DNA of 64,000 nt, from positions 96,596 through 160,595 of the forward strand of contig JAFGOY010000002.1 of assembly GCA_016926255.1 (NCBI GenBank). The letters are read 5' to 3'. The stretch comes from Anaerolineae bacterium. Its GTDB lineage: Bacteria; Chloroflexota; Anaerolineae; Aggregatilineales; UBA3940. Shown piece after piece: positions 47,454 to 56,828 of this stretch. Every line of letters begins with the position of its first letter. Positions within the stretch are counted from its first letter, which is position 1. The notes below the pieces were generated by a model, which was given only the letters and a program-made list of their open reading frames with translations, did not search any database and was not told the origin of the DNA. Both the position numbers and the translations under genes were made by a program.

Positions 47454-49502
47454 CTAGGGCACCGGACGCCAGGTGGGGGCAACATCGTTGGCATTGTCGG
47501 TCGCGGTGATCTGGGTGATGCTCCCGGTAGCAGCATCGACAATGTAAAGATCGAAGAACCCCCCACCTGCCCGGTCGGAGTCGAAGGCGATGCGTGTGCC
47601 GTCCGGCGACCAGGCCGGGTCGTCGTCTTTGCTCACGTTGCCGGTCAAGGGGGCGGCCTGCCCTGAGGCGAGATCGAACAGGAACAGCGACCGCCGCCCG
47701 GCGCTGCGCCCTTCAGATGAAGTAAAAGCAATCCGCAAACCGTCGGGCGACCAGGCGGGCCACTGGGCGAGGGCATCGTTGTCGGTCAGGCGGCGTGGCT
47801 CGCCCGCCGAAATGTCGATCACGGCCAGGTTGGTATTGTCGCTGCCGCTTTCTTTAATGTAGTAAGCAAGCTGCGTACCGTCGGGCGACCAGGTCGGGTC
47901 GAGATCGTCGAAGTCGTTGTCGGTTAGCTGGCGCAGACCGGTTCCGTCGATGCGGGCAATGTAAATCTCGAAGTCACCGTCGCGGTCGGAGTCGAAGGCG
48001 ATCCACTCCCCGTCGGGCGACCAGTCCGGGTCGGCATCGCGGGCGGTGTTGTTGGTCACCCGGAAAGGCGGGTTCTCCCCGCCGACCTCCAGAATCATGA
48101 TCTCGGAATCACCGTCGGCGGAAGAGGCATAGACCAGCGACCGGCCATCGGGCGACCAGCAGGGATCGAAATCGAAGGTGGTGTCGCTGGTAAGCTGGCG
48201 CAGGTTCTCGCCGTTCTCGTCGATCAGGTAAAGCTCGTAGTCGCCGTCACGGTTGGAGGCGAAAGCCAGCTCGCCGGGTGACGACGGAGCAGGGGTTCCA
48301 CCATCGACCGCCGCGCCGGAATCGCCCGGCGTGGCGCTGGCGACCGGCAGCGGGGTGACGGTCGGGGTGATGGTGGGCGTCGGCGGCGGGGTGAGCGCTT
48401 CCATCAGTGTGAACGGTTTGCCCTCGGTGACGATCATCGAGGTGATGAACACACTGACCAGCAGGACAATCAGCGCGCCAAGCGGGATCGCACAGCCGGG
48501 CCGAAGCAGCAGCGGCAGGTCCTCCGGCTCCGGTTCGGGGACGGGATAGCCTCCCGTGCCCGACGGTGGCGTGGATCGGGCAGGCGACTTCTGCTGCCTG
48601 CGCCTCCGGCGCGACCTGTCTTTTGGTGGGGCTTCTTCGTCGTCGACAACCTGCAAGGACTGGACGGTCGCAAAGCCGCCCTCGGCGGCCAGCGTCAGAT
48701 CGGCGGCGAAGGCCAGCGCGGTGGGATAGCGCTCTTCGGGACGTTTGGCGAGGCAGCGCTGGATCACGGCGTCAATGCTGTGACTGATGTTCGGGTCGAA
48801 ATCGCGCACAGAGGGCACTGGCTCCAGCGCATGGGCCATCAATACTTTGGTCGGCTCCGGGTCGACATAGGGCGGCTCGCCGGTGAGCATCTCGTAAGCG
48901 ACCACCCCCAACGCGTAGATGTCGACGGCCTGGGTCACCCGCTCCCCGGATCGAACCATCTCCGGGGCGACATAGGAAGGCGTCCCGATCACATGCGAGC
49001 CGGTGGTGATGCTTACCGCCTCGCGTATCTGGGCGATCCCGAAATCGGCTAAATAGGCGTTGCCAGAGCTGTCGAGCAGGATGTTCGAGGGCTTGAGATC
49101 GCGATGGATGATGCCGCGCTCATGGGCATAGTCGAGCGCCTCCGCGATCTGCGAGATGATCCTGACGACGGACGGGAGGGGCGGCAGTCGCGTATCGATC
49201 AGGTCGGCGAGCGTGCCGCCGGAGAGATAGCGCATCACGAAATAGGGAATGCCCTGATCCTCGCCGACGTCGTAGACCGGCAGGATGTGGAGATGTTCCA
49301 GGTGGGCAATCGTCTGGACTTCACGCTCGAAGCGCTGGAGGAAGGTTTCGTCATGCAGAAAGGCACGCGGCAGCACCTTGATCGCCACCGAGCGATCCAT
49401 CGACGATTGGTAACCGAGATAGACACTCGACATGCCGCCCTTGCCTAAGAGCATGCGGATTTCGTATTCGTCAAGCTGCTGGCCGACCAGACCGGCGGAC
49501 AT
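47454..49502 (-). CDS. PknB-type Ser/Thr kinase with extracellular TolB-like beta-propeller
   Basis: A 682-residue receptor-like kinase. Residues 13-270 form the kinase: LGKGGMSSVYLG, Lys42 in AIKVL, HRDLKPSN with Asp135, DFGIAQ with Asp153, and APEMV. A membrane helix (GALIVLLVSVFITSMIV, about 345-365) follows a basic/Pro-rich juxtamembrane part. Outside are a Thr/Pro linker and six PD40-type blades of the form WSPDG-IAFDSDRDGD. It probably couples binding at the outer propeller to phosphorylation inside. I chose the ATG at 49502 with AGAGGAGA; the frame extends 54 codons upstream through a non-homologous stretch. Confidence 0.92.
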   Translation of the reverse strand: MSAGLVGQQLDEYEIRMLLGKGGMSSVYLGYQSSMDRSVAIKVLPRAFLHDETFLQRFEREVQTIAHLEHLHILPVYDVGEDQGIPYFVMRYLSGGTLADLIDTRLPPLPSVVRIISQIAEALDYAHERGIIHRDLKPSNILLDSSGNAYLADFGIAQIREAVSITTGSHVIGTPSYVAPEMVRSGERVTQAVDIYALGVVAYEMLTGEPPYVDPEPTKVLMAHALEPVPSVRDFDPNISHSIDAVIQRCLAKRPEERYPTALAFAADLTLAAEGGFATVQSLQVVDDEEAPPKDRSRRRRRQQKSPARSTPPSGTGGYPVPEPEPEDLPLLLRPGCAIPLGALIVLLVSVFITSMIVTEGKPFTLMEALTPPPTPTITPTVTPLPVASATPGDSGAAVDGGTPAPSSPGELAFASNRDGDYELYLIDENGENLRQLTSDTTFDFDPCWSPDGRSLVYASSADGDSEIMILEVGGENPPFRVTNNTARDADPDWSPDGEWIAFDSDRDGDFEIYIARIDGTGLRQLTDNDFDDLDPTWSPDGTQLAYYIKESGSDNTNLAVIDISAGEPRRLTDNDALAQWPAWSPDGLRIAFTSSEGRSAGRRSLFLFDLASGQAAPLTGNVSKDDDPAWSPDGTRIAFDSDRAGGGFFDLYIVDAATGSITQITATDNANDVAPTWRPVP

Positions 49503-49616
49503 AGTTCTCCTCTTGGCGCAGGTGATGATAGCTGGCCTGATTATAAACATTTTCAGGGGATGGTGAAAACGGACACGCATACCCGGCCCGTTCGGGTCTG
49601 TTTCAGTTCGATAGGT

Positions 49617-49703
49617 GAACCCCCACCTGACCTCTCTTCGTTCGGTCTTGCCTCCCCCTTGCAAGGGGGAGGTGGCCGACCATAAGTCGGACGGAGGGGG
49701 TTC
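49617..49703 (+). repeat. Dispersed repeat, long palindromic variant
   Basis: GAACCCCCACCTGAC at one end, CTCCCCCTTGCAAGGGGGAG in the centre, and GTCGGACGGAGGGGGTTCC at the other end; it fills much of the 345-base gap between the kinase and the next lipoprotein gene. A TATAAT at 49773-49778 may serve the latter. Confidence 0.75.
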
Positions 49704-49847
49704 CGATAAAACCCACGAACTTGAGACAAACCCGGCCCGTTCGGCCCGACGGTCCTATTTTTAAAAATTGTGTATAATGGTTTCCACGACCAGTATCTAC
49801 TTTATGAACTTGTAAGAACAACCGAATATCCCACAAAGGAGGGGACA

Positions 49848-50987
49848 ATGACTCAGAAACCGTTTCTTTTTGTTTTGATTCTCGCTTGCCTGGTGTTGCT
49901 GATTGCCTGCGGCCCATCCGAGGAGGAAATCGCGGCGATGACCGCTGCAGCCGCCACCGATACCCCCGTCCCGACCGACACCCCCGTACCACCCACCGAC
50001 ACACCGACCCCCACTCTCACACCCACCGAAACACCCGTACCATTTGATCTGACGGTCACCATCAGCGATGCTGAGGGCGCGCCAATCGGTGGGGCAACAG
50101 TCATGCTGGCCGAGCTTGGCGAAGACCCGGCAGCCATCCAGACCAGCGACGACTCAGGTCAAGCCGGTTGGGGCGACCTGCCCGGCGAAGCGGTCAACCT
50201 GACTGTCAGCGCGCAGGGCTATTTCGACGCAGAAGAATCAACCACTATCAGCCGGGGGCCAAACGATATCGCCATCACGCTCGAACGCGACCCGTTTGGC
50301 CTGCTGCCCGAAGAAGCCTGCGCCCCGTCGGAGACGCTACTTTACGTCGAGGATTTCCAGGACGGGCAGGCCCAGGGCTGGGGGCAGATCACCGCTGCTG
50401 TTGAGTCCGGCGCGATGAACGGCTGGTCGATCAGCGAGGATGCCGAAGCGCCCGGCGATATCGTCCTGACAGTATCGAACGAATCGACCGGCGGGCCGAT
50501 GGACACCGGCGACGGCTACCAGGAGCAGCAGTTCGAAAACGCCGTGTGGCGCGCCAGGATAAAATACAATGGCGACGTGATCAGCACCTTCATCTTCCTC
50601 AACTGGATGCATTACCAGAACCCGGATGGCGAAAGCCGCTACCCGGTGCAGATCGGCCCGGCACCCAATATCATGACGGCGCTCACCCGCCTGAGTCCCG
50701 ATACAGGGCACTTCAACGTGGCACCGGCCATACATAACGGGCTGCGCCAGAACCAGTGGACTTTCTTCGAAATAAGCTCCTACGAGGGCGTGATCGAAAT
50801 GTGGATCGACGGCATGCGCTACGCCAGTTGGACCGATCCGAACCCGCTCCCGGCGGGCGGCCTGGGCCTGGAGATGCACACGTTCGACCCCGGTACGACT
50901 ACCTATACCTTCGACGATTTTGTCGTGTGCGGGCTGTCGGCACCCTTCGAGACGATGCCGACCCCGGAGCCTGAACCGGCGGAATAA
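49848..50987 (+). CDS. Lipoprotein with carboxypeptidase-regulatory-like and lectin-like domains
   Basis: A 379-residue lipoprotein: lipobox LLIAC (Cys about residue 21), a Thr/Pro repeat linker (TDTPVPTDTPVPPTDTPTP), a carboxypeptidase-regulatory-like Ig fold (about 65-150, ISDAEGAPIGGATVMLAE), and a C-terminal concanavalin-like region (about 165-370, VEDFQDGQAQGWGQI, then FFEISSYEGVIEMWIDGMRY). The build suggests surface binding of carbohydrate. The ATG at 49848 follows AAAGGAGG. A terminator follows. Confidence 0.8.
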   Translation: MTQKPFLFVLILACLVLLIACGPSEEEIAAMTAAAATDTPVPTDTPVPPTDTPTPTLTPTETPVPFDLTVTISDAEGAPIGGATVMLAELGEDPAAIQTSDDSGQAGWGDLPGEAVNLTVSAQGYFDAEESTTISRGPNDIAITLERDPFGLLPEEACAPSETLLYVEDFQDGQAQGWGQITAAVESGAMNGWSISEDAEAPGDIVLTVSNESTGGPMDTGDGYQEQQFENAVWRARIKYNGDVISTFIFLNWMHYQNPDGESRYPVQIGPAPNIMTALTRLSPDTGHFNVAPAIHNGLRQNQWTFFEISSYEGVIEMWIDGMRYASWTDPNPLPAGGLGLEMHTFDPGTTTYTFDDFVVCGLSAPFETMPTPEPEPAE

Positions 50988-51009
50988 TCGCCAAACGTTC
51001 TGAACGCGA

Positions 51010-51039
51010 AGAGCCATCCCAAACCGGGATGGCTCTTTT
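51010..51039 (+). terminator. Terminator of the lipoprotein gene
   Basis: AGAGCCATCCC-AAACC-GGGATGGCTCTTTT: perfect 11-bp stem and four T residues, 22 bases after the stop. Confidence 0.85.
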
Positions 51040-51270
51040 GCTATCCCGACTGATATCGCAACAAACCACACTACACCTGCGTACTCAGAAAAAGCACAGA
51101 CTGCAAAAGAAATAAAGATATCACTAAAGTGGTATTGACTGTTTAGAAACTTTGTTCGATGATAGAGTGCGCTCTAATACATATAATGAAGCATCTGTAA
51201 ATTACCCTTGTCGATAGAGATTTACACGGTATACTATGCACGAAACTCAGTAAAGCGGGTAGGTGAAGAC

Positions 51271-52293
51271 GTGAGCATAATCGAAGTAAAGGATTTATCG
51301 AAACATTTCAAGGTATTGAACCGCCGCGAGGGGCTGGTCGGCGCGATGCGCGACCTGTTCTCCGGCGACTACCGGATCGTCAAAGCCGTCGACGGCGTCT
51401 CGTTCGACATCGAGGCGGGGGAGATCGTCGGGTACCTCGGCCCGAACGGTGCAGGCAAGTCGACGACGATCAAGATGATGACCGGAATCCTCAAGCCGAC
51501 CGGCGGGGATATGCTGGTCGACGGGAACGTGCCGTTCAAGAACCGGCAGAAGAACGCACAAAACATCGGCGTGATCTTCGGGCAGCGCACCCAGCTGTGG
51601 TGGGATATCCCGGTTGTGGAGTCGTTCAAGCTGCTGCGCGAGATTTACCGCGTCGACAAGAAGGACTACGACCGGCAGATGGGGATGTTCACCGACCTGG
51701 TGGGGCTGGACAAGCTGTACTCGACCCCGGTGCGAAACCTGTCGCTGGGGCAGCGAATGCTGTGCGACATCGCCGCGTCGTTCCTGCACAACCCGAAGAT
51801 CGTCTTTCTCGACGAACCGACCATCGGCCTGGACGTCGCGGTCAAGGCCAAGATACGGGAAGTGATCACGACGCTCAACGAGACCTACAACACCACCATC
51901 ATCCTCACCACCCACGACATCGGCGACGTAGAGGCGCTGTGCAAGCGGATCATCATCATCGACAAGGGCAAGGTGATCTACGACGGCGACATCAAGACGG
52001 TCACCCAGTTGTTCGGCGCGTACCGGACGCTGAAAGCGCAGATGGAGGGCCTTGACGAGGAAACGATCCCGCAGTTCGCCGCTGCCTTCCACGACAAGTT
52101 CGGCAACGGCACCGGGGTGGTGGTCGAGCATAAAGAGGCAGGCTGGCTGGACGTGACGATCAACCAGGATCAACTGCCGATGCTCGAAGTGCTCAACTTC
52201 GCAATGACCAGCTATCCGGTCAAAGACATCCAGATCGTCGAGATTACGATGGAAAATGTAATCAAGAAGATTTACGCCGGAGCATTAGAATGA
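51271..52293 (+). CDS. ABC-2 type exporter ATP-binding subunit
   Basis: A 340-residue ATPase of the group accompanying COG4587/COG3694 permeases: Walker A GPNGAGKSTT, the characteristic GQRTQLWWDIPVVES before the signature, signature LSLGQRML, Walker B IVFLDEPTIGLDV and switch His in TTHD. A C-terminal extension of about 90 residues follows. The start is GTG at 51271 after AGGTGAAG; a TTG at 51208 also opens the frame but lies outside the family's sequence. It overlaps the first permease gene by four bases. Export cargo unknown. Confidence 0.92.
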   Translation: MSIIEVKDLSKHFKVLNRREGLVGAMRDLFSGDYRIVKAVDGVSFDIEAGEIVGYLGPNGAGKSTTIKMMTGILKPTGGDMLVDGNVPFKNRQKNAQNIGVIFGQRTQLWWDIPVVESFKLLREIYRVDKKDYDRQMGMFTDLVGLDKLYSTPVRNLSLGQRMLCDIAASFLHNPKIVFLDEPTIGLDVAVKAKIREVITTLNETYNTTIILTTHDIGDVEALCKRIIIIDKGKVIYDGDIKTVTQLFGAYRTLKAQMEGLDEETIPQFAAAFHDKFGNGTGVVVEHKEAGWLDVTINQDQLPMLEVLNFAMTSYPVKDIQIVEITMENVIKKIYAGALE

Positions 52294-53090
52294 AGAGCTT
52301 AAGGGGCTATCTGGCAATCGTCAAAACCAGCTTCATGACCGGTCTGAGCTACCGGCTGCACTTCCTGTTCACGCTGCTTACGAGCATCTTCTACACGATC
52401 ATCATCTACTTCCTGTGGAAGAGCATCTACGCGGCGAACCAGACTTTGCAGGGGATGACTTTCGACCAGGCGTTCCTCTATGTGGCCTTCGCCGGGGCGA
52501 TCAACGTCCTGTTCCGCTACTGGACGGACTGGCAGATATCGCATGAGATCATCGACGGGCAGATCGCCAGCTTCCTGATCAAGCCCATCGACTATGAACT
52601 GCGGATGTTCTCCGAGTCGCTGGGATATGTGCTGTCGAACTTCGTGCTGACCACCGCGCCGACGGTCTTCATCGTCGTGGTGATCTTCCAGATACCGGTG
52701 CAGACCGGGCTGAACCTTGTGTTCTTCCTGCTCAGCGTGCCGATGGCCTACGTGCTGAGCTTCCTGCTCGACTACATGGTCGGGCTGACATCCTTTTACA
52801 CCGAGTCGATCTGGGGGCTGGTCACGTCAAAGGACGTGATCGTGATGGTGCTTTCCGGCGCATTGATCCCGGTGCAGTTCTTCCCGGACTGGCTGCAAAA
52901 GATCGTGCTGTACCTGCCGTTCCAGGCGATCTACAACGTGCCGCTGACGATACTGACCGATACCACGCTGGGGCTGTCCGACTATCTCCCGATGATGGCG
53001 GTACAGGTCTTCTGGGTGGTGGCGCTGTATGTCGTCAGCCGCCTGTTCTGGAGCCAGGCGGTCAAAGCGGTGACGGTCAACGGAGGATAG
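52290..53090 (+). CDS. ABC-2 type exporter permease (COG4587-like)
   Basis: A 266-residue integral membrane protein with six hydrophobic segments. The pattern of FRYWTDWQISHEIIDGQIAS and FLIKPIDYEL near residues 75-105 is the hallmark of this permease group. It is the second gene of a three-gene exporter operon and forms the membrane channel together with the next gene product. Confidence 0.9.
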   Translation: MKSLRGYLAIVKTSFMTGLSYRLHFLFTLLTSIFYTIIIYFLWKSIYAANQTLQGMTFDQAFLYVAFAGAINVLFRYWTDWQISHEIIDGQIASFLIKPIDYELRMFSESLGYVLSNFVLTTAPTVFIVVVIFQIPVQTGLNLVFFLLSVPMAYVLSFLLDYMVGLTSFYTESIWGLVTSKDVIVMVLSGALIPVQFFPDWLQKIVLYLPFQAIYNVPLTILTDTTLGLSDYLPMMAVQVFWVVALYVVSRLFWSQAVKAVTVNGG

Positions 53091-53091
53091 C

Positions 53092-53898
53092 ATGAAATTA
53101 ATTCGCAAACTGGCCTGGTACGCGCGGCTCTATGTCCTGATCATCACGCAGTACATCAAGGCGCGGATGGAATACCGCACCGACTTTGTCATCAGTTCGG
53201 TTGGGATGATCTTCTCGAACGTGGCATCGCTGGCGATGTTCTGGGCGCTGTTCCACTCGATCCCGGCGCTGGCCGGTTGGAACTTTCACGAGATCATCTT
53301 CATCTATGCGTTCTACCTGCTGGCTGTCAGCCCGGCACAGATCTTCTTCGACAACATCTGGCAGCTTCGCTGGCTGGTGGTGGATGGGAAGTTCATCAAG
53401 TACTACTTCCGCCCGCTGAACATGATGTTCTACTTCATATCCGAGGTATTCGATCTGAAGGGGCTGTCGCAGGTGGCGGTCGGGGTTGCGGCGCTGGTGT
53501 GGGTATCGATCAAGCTGGGGCTGGTGTGGACTCTGCCGAAAATTCTGCTGCTGCTGGTGGCACTGTTCAGCGCCTCGATGGTCGTCATCTCGATCCTGAC
53601 GCTGGCGGCCTGCACCTGCTTCTGGGTGCTCTACTCGTTCTCGATCCTGAACCTGGCCTTCCGGCTGCGTGAATACTCGCAGTACCCGATGACGATCTTC
53701 GACGGGTTCTTCCGTTTCATCTTCACCTACATCATCCCGATTGGGTTCGTCGCCTTCTACCCGTCGCAGCTGTTCCTGCGGCCCGGCGACAATACCTGGC
53801 TGATCTTCATCTCGCCGATTGTGGGGATCGGGTTGTTTGCGCTGGCCTATGGGGTCTGGACGCTGGGGGTCAACAGCTATTCGGGGACGGGATCGTAG
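53092..53898 (+). CDS. ABC-2 type exporter permease (COG3694-like)
   Basis: A 268-residue permease with six membrane segments. KARMEYRTDFVISSVGMIFS at the N-terminus and LRWLVVDGKFIKYYFRPLN match the partner group. It begins one base after the stop of the previous gene and closes the operon. The transporter lacks a dedicated regulator or biosynthetic gene around it. Confidence 0.9.
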   Translation: MKLIRKLAWYARLYVLIITQYIKARMEYRTDFVISSVGMIFSNVASLAMFWALFHSIPALAGWNFHEIIFIYAFYLLAVSPAQIFFDNIWQLRWLVVDGKFIKYYFRPLNMMFYFISEVFDLKGLSQVAVGVAALVWVSIKLGLVWTLPKILLLLVALFSASMVVISILTLAACTCFWVLYSFSILNLAFRLREYSQYPMTIFDGFFRFIFTYIIPIGFVAFYPSQLFLRPGDNTWLIFISPIVGIGLFALAYGVWTLGVNSYSGTGS

Positions 53899-53921
53899 GA
53901 TTGAATCTTTGAAACGTTAGC

Positions 53922-53962
53922 AGGGCGGCGGCATCCGGGTTCGGGTGTCACCGCCCTTTTCT
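53922..53962 (+). terminator. Terminator of the ABC-2 exporter operon
   Basis: AGGGCGG and CCGCCCTTTT arms with an imperfect inner stem, 23 bases after the stop. Confidence 0.75.
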
Positions 53963-54041
53963 GTTTTATGTTAGATTGGTGCCTGCCACCGGTTTGTTAT
54001 CTGATTCTGTTGATCGTTAGGTTTATACTGATTTCAGATCA

Positions 54042-54126
54042 GAACCCCCTCTGCCGAACCTTCAGTTCGTCTTCTCCCCCTTGCAAGGGGGAGACAACCG
54101 AGCAAAGCGAGGTGAGAGGGGGTTTT
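54042..54126 (+). repeat. Dispersed repeat, long palindromic variant
   Basis: GAACCCCCTCTGCCGAACC, then TCTCCCCCTTGCAAGGGG and GAGGTGAGAGGGGGTTTT: same build as 49617-49703 and 33008-33085. Confidence 0.75.
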
Positions 54127-54143
54127 GATCCGTTTCAAATTTA

Positions 54144-54226
54144 CAGGACTTACGCAGAAAGTCGTCTTTTATCCCTGATATCGGAGGTAGGGGCACAGCG
54201 GGCCGTGCCTGCTTGCGTAAGTCCTG
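54144..54226. mobile_element. MITE-like element with 13-bp terminal inverted repeats
   Basis: CAGGACTTACGCA (54144-54156) and TGCGTAAGTCCTG (54214-54226) are perfect inverted repeats enclosing 57 bases, including a second-family palindrome at 54187-54213. No transposase. Size and ends are those of a non-autonomous element; a target-site duplication is not evident. Confidence 0.6.
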
Positions 54227-54242
54227 ATCTATAGACTAATCT

Positions 54243-54330
54243 GCTCAGGCTGCCTTTTTCGCCCGTCTCTCCAGAAGCCATCCCGCCCCGGTGGTGATCA
54301 CCGGGATCATGATATAGGTCACGCCGATGT
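54243..54330 (-). pseudogene. 3' fragment of a membrane-protein gene
   Basis: On the minus strand a 28-codon open stretch (IGVTYIMIPVITTGAGWLLE, then RRAKKAA and a stop) looks like a last membrane helix and basic tail. Nothing upstream continues it; the GH5 gene end lies next to it. The parent gene is unknown. Confidence 0.5.
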
Positions 54331-54349
54331 TTCAGATGCACAAGACCCC

Positions 54350-55618
54350 CTACTCCAGCGGGGTAAGACCGAGCGCCTCCATCATCCCCTCGTCGACGGT
54401 CACCGTGCCGTCTTCCTCGTACTGCGCGATGGCGAAATCCCCGTCAAACTCCCAAACCGACCAGCCAATACCGTATGATTCAAGCGTCCTCACGACATCG
54501 GTGTGCCACGCGTACCGGTATTCGGGGTCTACCCCCGCACGGTAAACGCCAAACTCGCTGCACATCAACGGAACGTCATATTCTTCGCCCCAGGCCGCCG
54601 CCCTGCCTATCGAGTCCTGCATCAGGGTGGCATCCCATTCCAGGTTGGGGTGGCGGTTGATGAACTTCCTCAGTTCCGCATCGTCGGTCTCGTCGGCGAT
54701 CCGGTGAAGCGTTTCCTTGCTCATCGGATAGGGCAGATCGTGAAGCAGGGGCACCGGGTCATCGGCCCATTCGATGCCCTGGTGGGTAAAATAGAACGGC
54801 GAGTAGAAATGAAAGTCGTAGACTATGTTCCTGTCGGGGATGGGGTCCATCTTCACCAGCCAGTCGATGCTCGCCCAGTACGGTGAAGTGGCGATGATCG
54901 TATGATCCGGAGCCTCGGCGCGGACGATTTCGACCAGCCGTTCCTGGATCGGGAACCAGTCTTCCTCACGCCCTTCGAAAACCGGCTCATTCGCCAGGTT
55001 GACGAACACGCGATCCGGATCGGTCGAGCCGAGATACTCCGCAAAGGCGTCCCAGAATATGTATATCTTCTCCAGCGTCTCCTCGTCACTTTCCAGCGCG
55101 GAAGAAATAATCTTCTGGTCGGTCCACGGAAGCCGGGCGATGTGCATATCGGCGATCACGGCCAGGTCCTGGGCCAGCAGACGCTGGATCGCCTCGTCGT
55201 ACAGCGCAAGGTTCTCGTGGTTCATGTAATCAGGCTGCGTGTCGTCGAAGAGAAATTCCAGTTCGACATTCAAACGAACAAAGGTGAAACCAAGATCGTG
55301 GATCGCCGCAAAGTCTTCATCGCTGAAACGTGCCCGGATGCTCTCCGCATCGGTGGGAGCACCCCAGAACCAGAAAGCCAGGTTCACACCCTTCGACAGC
55401 AGTTCGAGCCGGTCTTCGGGCACAGTAGACCCGGGGGTTGGGGTCACCGCCGCAGTCGGCGGCCCCGGGTTGGGGACCGCTGCCGCATCGACCAATGCCA
55501 ACTCCGGTTCCGCAGCCGTCCCGCCGTCCGGATCGGTGAGTCCCACGCTGCAGCCGGTGGTCAGGACAACAAGCGTCAGAAACAGTGAAAACAAAAGTAT
55601 TCTGGCAGGGGTTCTCAT
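54350..55618 (-). CDS. GH5-type glycoside hydrolase lipoprotein
   Basis: A 422-residue lipoprotein: lipobox LTTGC (Cys about 23), a linker to about residue 65, and a (beta/alpha)8 domain of the cellulase/GH5 type. The acid/base Glu211 lies in FVNLANEPVFEG, the nucleophile Glu355 in PLMCSEFGVYR; other family elements are KGVNLAFWFWG at the start and DFHFYSPFYFTHQG. It probably hydrolyses beta-glucan or mannan at the cell surface and may feed the sugar importer elsewhere in the window. ATG at 55618 with GAGG upstream, one codon after a TTG. Confidence 0.88.
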   Translation of the reverse strand: MRTPARILLFSLFLTLVVLTTGCSVGLTDPDGGTAAEPELALVDAAAVPNPGPPTAAVTPTPGSTVPEDRLELLSKGVNLAFWFWGAPTDAESIRARFSDEDFAAIHDLGFTFVRLNVELEFLFDDTQPDYMNHENLALYDEAIQRLLAQDLAVIADMHIARLPWTDQKIISSALESDEETLEKIYIFWDAFAEYLGSTDPDRVFVNLANEPVFEGREEDWFPIQERLVEIVRAEAPDHTIIATSPYWASIDWLVKMDPIPDRNIVYDFHFYSPFYFTHQGIEWADDPVPLLHDLPYPMSKETLHRIADETDDAELRKFINRHPNLEWDATLMQDSIGRAAAWGEEYDVPLMCSEFGVYRAGVDPEYRYAWHTDVVRTLESYGIGWSVWEFDGDFAIAQYEEDGTVTVDEGMMEALGLTPLE

Positions 55619-55679
55619 CAATAAACCTCGTATACAGTATGGGTGCGAAAGTGAACGTTCAAGCGCCGTCGAAACCGGG

Positions 55680-56468
55680 TTACCCGGCTTTTCCTTCCTG
55701 GTTGAACTCCCAGATCAGGCGCAGTCCTTCGAGCGTCAGGTTAGGAACGTACTCCTCGAATACGTCGGTGTGGCCGACGAGAACGCGGGCCAACCCGCCG
55801 GTGGCGATCACCCGTGTACTGGGATCGCCCAACTCGTCGACGATGCGCCGAGTCAGCCCTTCGATCAGGCCGATATAGCCGAGCACCAGCCCGCTTTGCA
55901 TCGCGTGGATAGTGTTGCGGCCTATCGCCGCCGGAGGCGGAGTCAGGTCGATCTGGGACAGGCGTGCCGCCCGACCGACCAGCGCATCATGCGCCACGCG
56001 GATGCCGGGGGCAATCGCCCCACCGACGTAATCGCCGTTTTTGTCCACAACGTCGAAGGTGGTCGCCGTGCCGATGTCGATCACCACTGCCGGGAAGCCA
56101 TAGAGCACTTTCGCCGCCGCCGCGTTGACGATGCGGTCGGGGCCGACCTCGTTCGGATGGTCGACCTGCACCCGGACGGGGGTCGGCGTGGACGAATCGC
56201 TGATCAGCGGCGCGGGCTGCATATAGCGCTCGACCAACTCGCGGAAGGTCACCGTCAGGTGGGGGACAACGCTGGCGATCACTACCCCGCTGACGTGGTC
56301 GAAAGTCAGGAAGTGATCGTCGAAAAAGCTGCGAAGCAGCACAGCGTATTCGTCGGACATGCGGTCGTGGACGGTCTGCGAGCGCCACGTCCCGATCCAT
56401 TTCTTACGTTCGGTGTCATACATGCCAAACTGGATATTCGTATTGCCGATATCGACTGCCAGGAGCAT
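55680..56468 (-). CDS. coaX: Type III pantothenate kinase
   Basis: A 262-residue ASKHA-fold kinase: phosphate-binding AVDIGNTNIQFGMYD at the N-terminus, DHPNEVGPDRIVNAAAAKVL in the middle, and VIDIGTATTFDVVDKNGDYV, all typical of CoaX. It phosphorylates pantothenate in the first step of coenzyme A synthesis. Length equals the family norm. It lies upstream of the GH5 gene on the same strand, 61 bases away, without obvious coupling. Confidence 0.95.
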   Translation of the reverse strand: MLLAVDIGNTNIQFGMYDTERKKWIGTWRSQTVHDRMSDEYAVLLRSFFDDHFLTFDHVSGVVIASVVPHLTVTFRELVERYMQPAPLISDSSTPTPVRVQVDHPNEVGPDRIVNAAAAKVLYGFPAVVIDIGTATTFDVVDKNGDYVGGAIAPGIRVAHDALVGRAARLSQIDLTPPPAAIGRNTIHAMQSGLVLGYIGLIEGLTRRIVDELGDPSTRVIATGGLARVLVGHTDVFEEYVPNLTLEGLRLIWEFNQEGKAG

Positions 56469-56556
56469 TCGTTTACTCTCCGTCGAAAAGTTCCTTGTAT
56501 AAGTGTATCAGGACGGCGGCCCTGAGACGAGTTTGATATGAAAGACAGTCTCCTCC

Positions 56557-56703
56557 ACCCCCTTCGCCCGACCTCCGGTCGGCCACTTCCCCCTTTCAGG
56601 GGGCAGATAGGGCAGGTGCGGATCGAGGTATGCACCGAAACAAACGCTTCTGTCCCATAGGTCGACCACAGAGGGCACCCACAAGGGGCGCCCCCACGGG
56701 ATC
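56557..56703. repeat. Dispersed repeat and second-family repeat
   Basis: 56557-56612 has stem CCGACC-TCC-GGTCGG and CCCCCTTTCAGGGGG. 56655-56703 has TAGGTCGACC and ACCCACAAGGGGCGCCC, a decayed second-family unit. No gene between 56469 and 56828. Confidence 0.7.
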
Positions 56704-56828
56704 GAGAAGAGAATCGCCCGATTTCAAAAAGTATCATATTCCCAGCCCTGCAAGAGGAGAAAGCGGTGAGATTGAGTAATTCGCCACTCTGATCCATACT
56801 GGTAGCCATATTATCGAAAGGAACCTGG

